A stretch of DNA of 27,040 bases from Fimenecus sp964557975 (GTDB lineage Bacteria; Bacillota; Clostridia; Oscillospirales; Acutalibacteraceae). The stretch's first letter is position 1, and the number at the start of each line of letters is the position of its first letter. Positions 23,002 through 27,040 of the stretch are shown piece after piece. The stretch covers positions 1-27,040 of the forward strand of contig CAZLCG010000024.1 of assembly GCA_964557975.1 (NCBI GenBank), read 5' to 3'. The notes beneath the pieces are model-generated. The model was not told the origin of the DNA. It did not search any database and saw nothing but the letters and a program-made list of their open reading frames with translations. Made by a program: the position numbers and the translations under genes.

Positions 23002-25401
23002 TTACAGTTTTTTAAGATTTGCCATTTTAAGCATCAGTTTTTTCGTGCCGACATTCTGGAAAGCGATTTCCGCAAGCATATCGTTGCCCATAGGCGTTAC
23101 CTTGGTAATTACGCCGTCGCCGAACACCCTGTGATTTACCGCGTCGCCGACCTTATAGTCAAGCGAAACGGAAGCCGTCTTTTTGGGCGTGCCGCTGAAG
23201 CCCCTGTCAATAGGCTTTTGAGACTTTTCCCGCGGCTTTGCGGCATAATGAACCGAGGTCCTCTGCGCGGTATGAGAGCCGCCCGAAAGCCCCGCGCGCT
23301 CCCTGAAGCCTGTTTCTGTGCTGTGAATGAATAAACCCTCGGGTATTTCCTCAATAAACCTTGACGGTCTGTAATAGTTGGTCGAGCCGTATATCATTCT
23401 GCACTTTGCATTTGTAATATAAAGACGCTGCTTTGCCCTTGTAATTCCGACATAACAAAGTCTTCTTTCTTCCTCGATTTCCGCGTCGTTATAAAGGCTC
23501 TGCATACCGGGGAAAACGCCCTCTTCCATACCGGGGATAAATACGACGGGAAATTCAAGCCCCTTTGCAGAGTGCAAGGTCATAAGCGCAACCGCGTCCG
23601 TGTCGGTGTTGTAGTTGTCAATATCGGTCATAAGCGCGACCTCTTCAAGGAAATCGCCGAGATTGCCTTCGGGGTTTTCCTCTCCGTATCTTATAAGCGT
23701 CGCGGAAAGCTCGTTTAAGTTTTGCACTCTGTCGTCGAACCTTTCCGGCTCTGCCCTAAGACTTTCAATATATCCCGTCTTTTCGAGAACCACGCCGAGA
23801 AGCTCGGAAAGAGCGGCTGTTTCGGAATATTCAATAAACCCGTCAAGCATTTCACAAAAGGACAGAAGCCTTGCCGAGCTTCTTTTAAGAATTTCATATT
23901 GATCCGAGGTCTTAAAGACCTCATACAGCGAAACGCCCAGAGTGTCGGCAATCTGCGAAGCGTTAGCCACCGTGGCGTCGCCTATTCCCCTTTTCGGAAC
24001 ATTGATAATTCTTTGAAGTCTGACCTTATCCGCAGGGTTGTTAATTACGCTCAAATACGCCATAGCGTCTCTTATTTCCATACGGTCATAGAATTTGTGA
24101 CCGCCGATAATTCTGTAAGGGATACCGCGTCTTACGAGGGAATGTTCTATTGAGTTTGACATAGCGTTCATTCTGTAAAGAACGGCAATATCGCTGAATT
24201 TTCTGCCGTCCGCCGCCTCTTTCTCGATCGTGTCCGCAATATATTTGCCCTCATCGCTTTCATCGCTTACGGAACGCCAAACTATCTTTTCTCCCCTGCC
24301 GTTCGCGGTCCAAAGGTTTTTGCCCTTCCTTTCGCTGTTATTGGCGATTACCGCATTTGCCGCGTCAAGAATATTCTGCGTGGAACGGTAATTCTGTTCA
24401 AGCCTTATTGTGACTGCGTTTTCGTAACGGCTTTCAAACTGAAGTATATTTTCGACAGTCGCGCCCCTGAAGCGGTAAATCGACTGGTCATCGTCGCCGA
24501 CAACGCAGATGTTTTTATACCCGTCGGCAAGCATGGACGTCAGCCTGTACTGCGCATAGTTTGTGTCCTGATACTCATCTACCATAACGTGCCTGAAACG
24601 CCTTTGATAATATTCGAGTACCTCGGGGCAGGCTTCAAAAAGGCGGATCGTATTGACGATAATATCGTCAAAATCCATAGCGTCGGCGTCCTTTAGCATT
24701 TTTTCATACTTTTTGTAGCACTCGCCGATTTTGTTCATTCTCACATCGCCCGAATAGGTTTTTAAAAACTCTTCGGGAGAAACGAGCGAATCCTTAGCTT
24801 TGCTGATTTCGGAAAGGATAGCCTTGTGAGATAAAAATCTGTCTTCAATATTCAAAAGCTTCTGGCACTCTTTTATTACTCTTTTGCTGTCGTCGGCGTC
24901 ATAAATGGTAAAATGCTTTGAAAAGCCGATCTTATCACCGTCGCGCCTTAATATTCTCACACAGCAGGAATGGAACGTGCTTGCCCAAATGTCATCGGCA
25001 TCCTCCTCTCCGAGCATTGCGGAAAGCCTTTCTTTAAGCTCGTTCGCGGCTTTGTTGGTAAAGGTGATTGCAAGAATTTGCCACGGCTTTACGGGATTTA
25101 CCGACAAAATATCCTTAATTCTGTCAAACACCGCCGTATTGCCGTTTAAATATTCCTTCATGAGAGGAATGTCGTTCTCGTCCGGCGTTCTCTCGAACCA
25201 CTCGGAATTATAAGCATCGCCGTACTTTATAAGGCAGGCAATTCTGTTGACAACAACCGTAGTTTTTCCCGAGCCCGCTCCGGCAAGAATTAAAAGCGGC
25301 CCTTTTGAAGTAAAGACCGCCTTTTTCTGCATATCGTTCATTCTTGAAAATTCTTTTTCAATTATCTGTTTTCTTAAACTTAATACCGAATTAAAATCCA
25401 T
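23002..25401 (-). CDS. pcrA: ATP-dependent DNA helicase PcrA/UvrD
   Basis: A 799-aa superfamily 1A helicase moving 3' to 5' in nucleotide-excision and mismatch-type repair and in removing RecA or stalled polymerase. All motifs are present: Walker A AGAGSGKT (40-47), VMVDEYQDTNYAQY, VVGDDDQSIYRFRGA, LEQNYRST, VALMTLHSAKGLEFPVVFIPG and RLCYVGITRAKQRLYI. The C-terminal 55 residues (VGDAVNHRVFGDGVITKV and after) form the Tudor-like domain by which PcrA binds RNA polymerase. Length is at the upper end of normal. It starts 16 bases after the fumarase-type gene and is the last gene of that operon. Confidence 0.96.
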   Translation of the reverse strand: MDFNSVLSLRKQIIEKEFSRMNDMQKKAVFTSKGPLLILAGAGSGKTTVVVNRIACLIKYGDAYNSEWFERTPDENDIPLMKEYLNGNTAVFDRIKDILSVNPVKPWQILAITFTNKAANELKERLSAMLGEEDADDIWASTFHSCCVRILRRDGDKIGFSKHFTIYDADDSKRVIKECQKLLNIEDRFLSHKAILSEISKAKDSLVSPEEFLKTYSGDVRMNKIGECYKKYEKMLKDADAMDFDDIIVNTIRLFEACPEVLEYYQRRFRHVMVDEYQDTNYAQYRLTSMLADGYKNICVVGDDDQSIYRFRGATVENILQFESRYENAVTIRLEQNYRSTQNILDAANAVIANNSERKGKNLWTANGRGEKIVWRSVSDESDEGKYIADTIEKEAADGRKFSDIAVLYRMNAMSNSIEHSLVRRGIPYRIIGGHKFYDRMEIRDAMAYLSVINNPADKVRLQRIINVPKRGIGDATVANASQIADTLGVSLYEVFKTSDQYEILKRSSARLLSFCEMLDGFIEYSETAALSELLGVVLEKTGYIESLRAEPERFDDRVQNLNELSATLIRYGEENPEGNLGDFLEEVALMTDIDNYNTDTDAVALMTLHSAKGLEFPVVFIPGMEEGVFPGMQSLYNDAEIEEERRLCYVGITRAKQRLYITNAKCRMIYGSTNYYRPSRFIEEIPEGLFIHSTETGFRERAGLSGGSHTAQRTSVHYAAKPREKSQKPIDRGFSGTPKKTASVSLDYKVGDAVNHRVFGDGVITKVTPMGNDMLAEIAFQNVGTKKLMLKMANLKKL

Positions 25402-25417
25402 TAAACCGTTCTCCGCT

Positions 25418-25948
25418 TTATTTATTAAATAAGTTGCCGCCGTGCGCGTCTATCGCAACGGTCAGCGGGAAATTATCAAATTCAAGCCTTTTTACGGACT
25501 CGCAGCCCAAATCCTCAAACGCCGTAACCTCACAATGCGAAATACACCTTGAAGCGAGCGCGCCCGCTCCGCCTATCGCGCAGAAATAAACTGCATTATT
25601 GCGAAGTATTGCGTCGCAGACCTCTTTTGAACGGGGTCCTTTGCCAACCATAGCGGCAAGTCCCATATCAAGCAGCATTGGCGTGTAAACGTCCATTCTC
25701 GAGGAGGTCGTAGGTCCGCAGCTGCCTATGGCAAGCCCCTTAGGGGTAGGCGTAGGTCCTGCGTAGTAGATTACCGCGCCGTCAATATCATACGGCGGTT
25801 TTTCACCGTTTTTAATGATTTCGGTAATCCTTTTGTGAGCGGCGTCGCGCGAAGTATATGCCGTGCCGCTCAAATAAACCGTATCGCCCGCCCTTAAATA
25901 CACGGCGGCTGATTTTACATCCCGAGTGTTTATTTTATATTCGCTCAC
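25418..25948 (-). CDS. fumB: Class I fumarate hydratase / tartrate dehydratase beta subunit
   Basis: A 176-aa protein matching the C-terminal domain of Fe-S hydro-lyases of the class I fumarase / L(+)-tartrate dehydratase type. The signatures are LSGTAYTSRDAAHKR (about 26-40), YYAGPTPTPKG (61-71), GSCGPTTSSRMD (75-86) and the C-terminal AIDAHGG. In two-subunit enzymes this part pairs with a 4Fe-4S alpha subunit of about 280 aa. No alpha gene is adjacent: upstream is the DivIVA-domain gene, three bases away, and downstream is pcrA. The alpha subunit must be elsewhere or lost. Fumarase and tartrate dehydratase cannot be separated by sequence alone. Confidence 0.9.
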   Translation of the reverse strand: MSEYKINTRDVKSAAVYLRAGDTVYLSGTAYTSRDAAHKRITEIIKNGEKPPYDIDGAVIYYAGPTPTPKGLAIGSCGPTTSSRMDVYTPMLLDMGLAAMVGKGPRSKEVCDAILRNNAVYFCAIGGAGALASRCISHCEVTAFEDLGCESVKRLEFDNFPLTVAIDAHGGNLFNK

Positions 25949-25951
25949 AAG

Positions 25952-26740
25952 TCAGCCCTCGTTTAATTTGAATGAGCCGTCAGGCTGAATGTTTAAATCC
26001 TCGTTAAACTCGGTGTGCGGCGGATACTGAATATATGTAAGCCCCGAGCCGTCATTCGTTTCAATGGTATGCGACTGCTTTGAGTCCTTTTTGATTTCAA
26101 TCGAGAAATCGGGTTCAAACACAGCGTCCTGACGGATATTAAGATTTTTAGCCGCCGCCGCCATACGCTGGGCAAGAACGGCGATGTTCTGATGAAGCTC
26201 GTCAATGGATCTTGTGAACGAAGATGAAATACGGTCAACCTCCGATGAAAGCCTTGAAATTTCGCCCGCCTGCTTTGATATATCGTTTGAAATGCTTTTT
26301 GCGGTTTCGTGCGCTTTGTCGTTTGCGGCGGCGACAATTTCATCCGAATACTTTCTTGCGTCGACAAACGCTGCGCCGAGCCTTGCCTCAGCCGCCTTTA
26401 TGTTAAGATTATTTTCCTCAATGGCTTTCTTGGCGTTTTCATATTCCGCCGAGACGGCGGAAAGAGCATCGACCTGCCCTTTAAGCTCTGTATTTTCACA
26501 GTTTAAAGCTTCGATTTCCGCGTCTTTTTCTTCAAGCTCGGATTTAAGCGCGGAAAGCTCGCCCAAATCCCCCGTTAACTCGGCGACCTTGCCGTTAAGC
26601 TCGTTTATTCTGCTCTCTTTTTCGGAAACGTCGCTTTTAAGCGCTTCAATCTGCGACTTAAGCTCCTCAACGTAAGACAGCACATCCTCACGCTTGAAGC
26701 CTCCGAAGATACTCGTCCTCATAATTCTCTCTGATTCCAT
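25952..26740 (-). CDS. DivIVA-domain coiled-coil protein
   Basis: A 262-aa protein. Near the N-terminus SIFGGFKREDVLSYVEELKSQ matches the membrane-binding start of the DivIVA/GpsB family. It is followed by a long coiled coil (about 25-105) rich in Glu, Lys and Leu, a second helical part with HETAKSISNDIS near 145, and a Pro/Asp-rich tail. DivIVA-family proteins mark curved membrane at poles and septa and recruit division or wall-synthesis partners; the role of this diverged one is inferred. ATG 26740 has GGGGTG upstream; ATG 26722 (MRTSIFGG) is an alternative. It leads an operon with the fumarase-type gene and pcrA. Confidence 0.82.
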   Translation of the reverse strand: MESERIMRTSIFGGFKREDVLSYVEELKSQIEALKSDVSEKESRINELNGKVAELTGDLGELSALKSELEEKDAEIEALNCENTELKGQVDALSAVSAEYENAKKAIEENNLNIKAAEARLGAAFVDARKYSDEIVAAANDKAHETAKSISNDISKQAGEISRLSSEVDRISSSFTRSIDELHQNIAVLAQRMAAAAKNLNIRQDAVFEPDFSIEIKKDSKQSHTIETNDGSGLTYIQYPPHTEFNEDLNIQPDGSFKLNEG

Positions 26741-26799
26741 TTCAACACCCCGTAAGTAATATTTTTTAACAGTTATCGGTTAATCTTTTTATCTTAAAT

Positions 26800-26828
26800 A
26801 TTTTAACAGATTTTTTGATTAAACACAA
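26800..26828 (-). promoter_or_regulatory. Putative promoter of the divIVA-like/fumB/pcrA operon
   Basis: On the minus strand TTGTGT (26828-26823), 17 bases, TAAAAT (26805-26800). The start is near 26793, about 50 bases before the ATG. The region is AT-rich, so this is tentative. Confidence 0.4.
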
Positions 26829-26854
26829 CAACAATATTTAATAAAATGAAAAAA

Positions 26855-26915
26855 GTAAATTCTCAAAGCAAATGAAACAGCGGAATTTAAAGCTGCATTT
26901 GGCGCGAGAATTTAC
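26855..26915. repeat. 61-nt imperfect hairpin with 21 base pairs
   Basis: GTAAATTCTC (26855-26864) pairs perfectly with GAGAATTTAC (26906-26915). Inside, 26868-26874 pairs with 26896-26903 around one bulged G, and CAGC (26878-26881) pairs with GCTG (26892-26895), leaving a 10-base loop. It lies between the divergent divIVA-like and tRNA promoters and is not followed by a T-run suited to termination. It may be a small-RNA, mobile-element or regulatory hairpin. Confidence 0.5.
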
Positions 26916-26942
26916 CAATTTAAAAAAATTAAAAATTTTTCC

Positions 26943-26971
26943 TTGACGAACTCGGGTTATTATGATATTAT
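26943..26971 (+). promoter_or_regulatory. Sigma-A promoter of the tRNA-Thr gene
   Basis: TTGACG (26943-26948), 17 bases, TATTAT (26966-26971). The start near 26978 is about ten bases before the mature tRNA end, as usual for stable RNA genes. Confidence 0.75.
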
Positions 26972-26987
26972 ATTTGAGCGCTGAGAT

Positions 26988-27040
26988 GCTGGTGTAGCTC
27001 AGTTGGTAGAGCAGCTGATTTGTAATCAGCAGGTCGGGGG
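26988..27040 (+). tRNA. tRNA-Thr(UGU), 3' end cut by the window
   Basis: The first 53 bases of a tRNA are present. The acceptor strand is GCTGGTG, followed by TA and a D-arm GCTC-AGTTGGTA-GAGC. The anticodon arm GCTGA-TTTGTAA-TCAGC carries anticodon TGT, which reads threonine ACA codons. The variable loop and the GGGGG side of the T-stem end at the window edge. The T-loop, 3' acceptor strand and any following tRNAs lie outside. Confidence 0.95.

Noticed and set aside
26205..26675. Plus-strand open frame opposite the DivIVA-like gene
   Set aside because: A Ser-rich mirror of the Glu/Lys/Leu coiled coil, with no ribosome site or known domain.

Overview
The window looks like a chromosomal segment of a Gram-positive, spore-forming Clostridia member, most likely a gut Ruminococcaceae/Oscillospiraceae-type bacterium. 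The grounds are a SpoIIID regulator, a CIRCE-controlled groESL operon, a DivIVA-domain protein, strong AGGAGG-type ribosome sites, several TTG/GTG starts, sigma-A promoters close to TTGACA-N17-TATAAT, and an intergenic segment resembling the degenerate repeats common in gut Clostridia. The species assignment is inference. No phage, insertion sequence, CRISPR array or rRNA is visible.

Layout. 1-249: non-coding left edge with an outward sigma-A-like promoter and no clear ORF. 250-1413 (-): membrane diguanylate cyclase. 1524-6086 (-): one tight operon, HD-domain protein, CmpB-like membrane protein, Pr6Pr/AIG1-like membrane protein and GH31 alpha-glucosidase. 6215-7203 (-): a translationally coupled trio of small uncharacterised proteins with its own terminator. 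7322-8953 (+): YfcE-like phosphoesterase and nagA, with a structured 5' leader. 9177-9845 (+): an orphan membrane protein behind a perfect consensus promoter. 9957-11312 (-): D,D-carboxypeptidase. 11419-13254 (+): second metallophosphoesterase and a DHHW/AlgX-like surface protein. 13307-16036 (-): O-antigen-ligase-like protein plus GPH sugar symporter. 16245-18314 (+): CIRCE, groES, groEL, terminator. 18322-21456 (-): methyltransferase-like fragment, spoIIID, upp, rpiB, tsaB, tsaE. 21567-22748 (+): RodA/FtsW-type SEDS glycosyltransferase. 22749-22958: degenerate repeat. 23002-26740 (-): DivIVA-domain protein, class I fumarase-type beta subunit and PcrA/UvrD helicase. 26988-27040 (+): the 5' part of tRNA-Thr(UGU), cut by the window edge.

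Functionally this is mostly housekeeping: envelope growth (RodA, D,D-carboxypeptidase, DivIVA, ligase-like protein), amino-sugar and glucan use (NagA, GH31, GPH symporter), pyrimidine salvage and pentose metabolism (Upp, RpiB), t6A tRNA modification (TsaE, TsaB), protein folding (GroESL), DNA repair (PcrA) and sporulation (SpoIIID).

The most interesting signal is not a protein. A 13-bp perfect hairpin buries the spoIIID Shine-Dalgarno in any read-through transcript from upp. A sigma-E-like promoter embedded in the same hairpin would start transcription past the blocking arm and free the Shine-Dalgarno. Secondary leads are the coupled small-protein trio, the 13-bp stem at the predicted start of the yfcE-nagA transcript, a 61-nt hairpin ahead of the tRNA, and a 19-bp palindrome after spoIIID.
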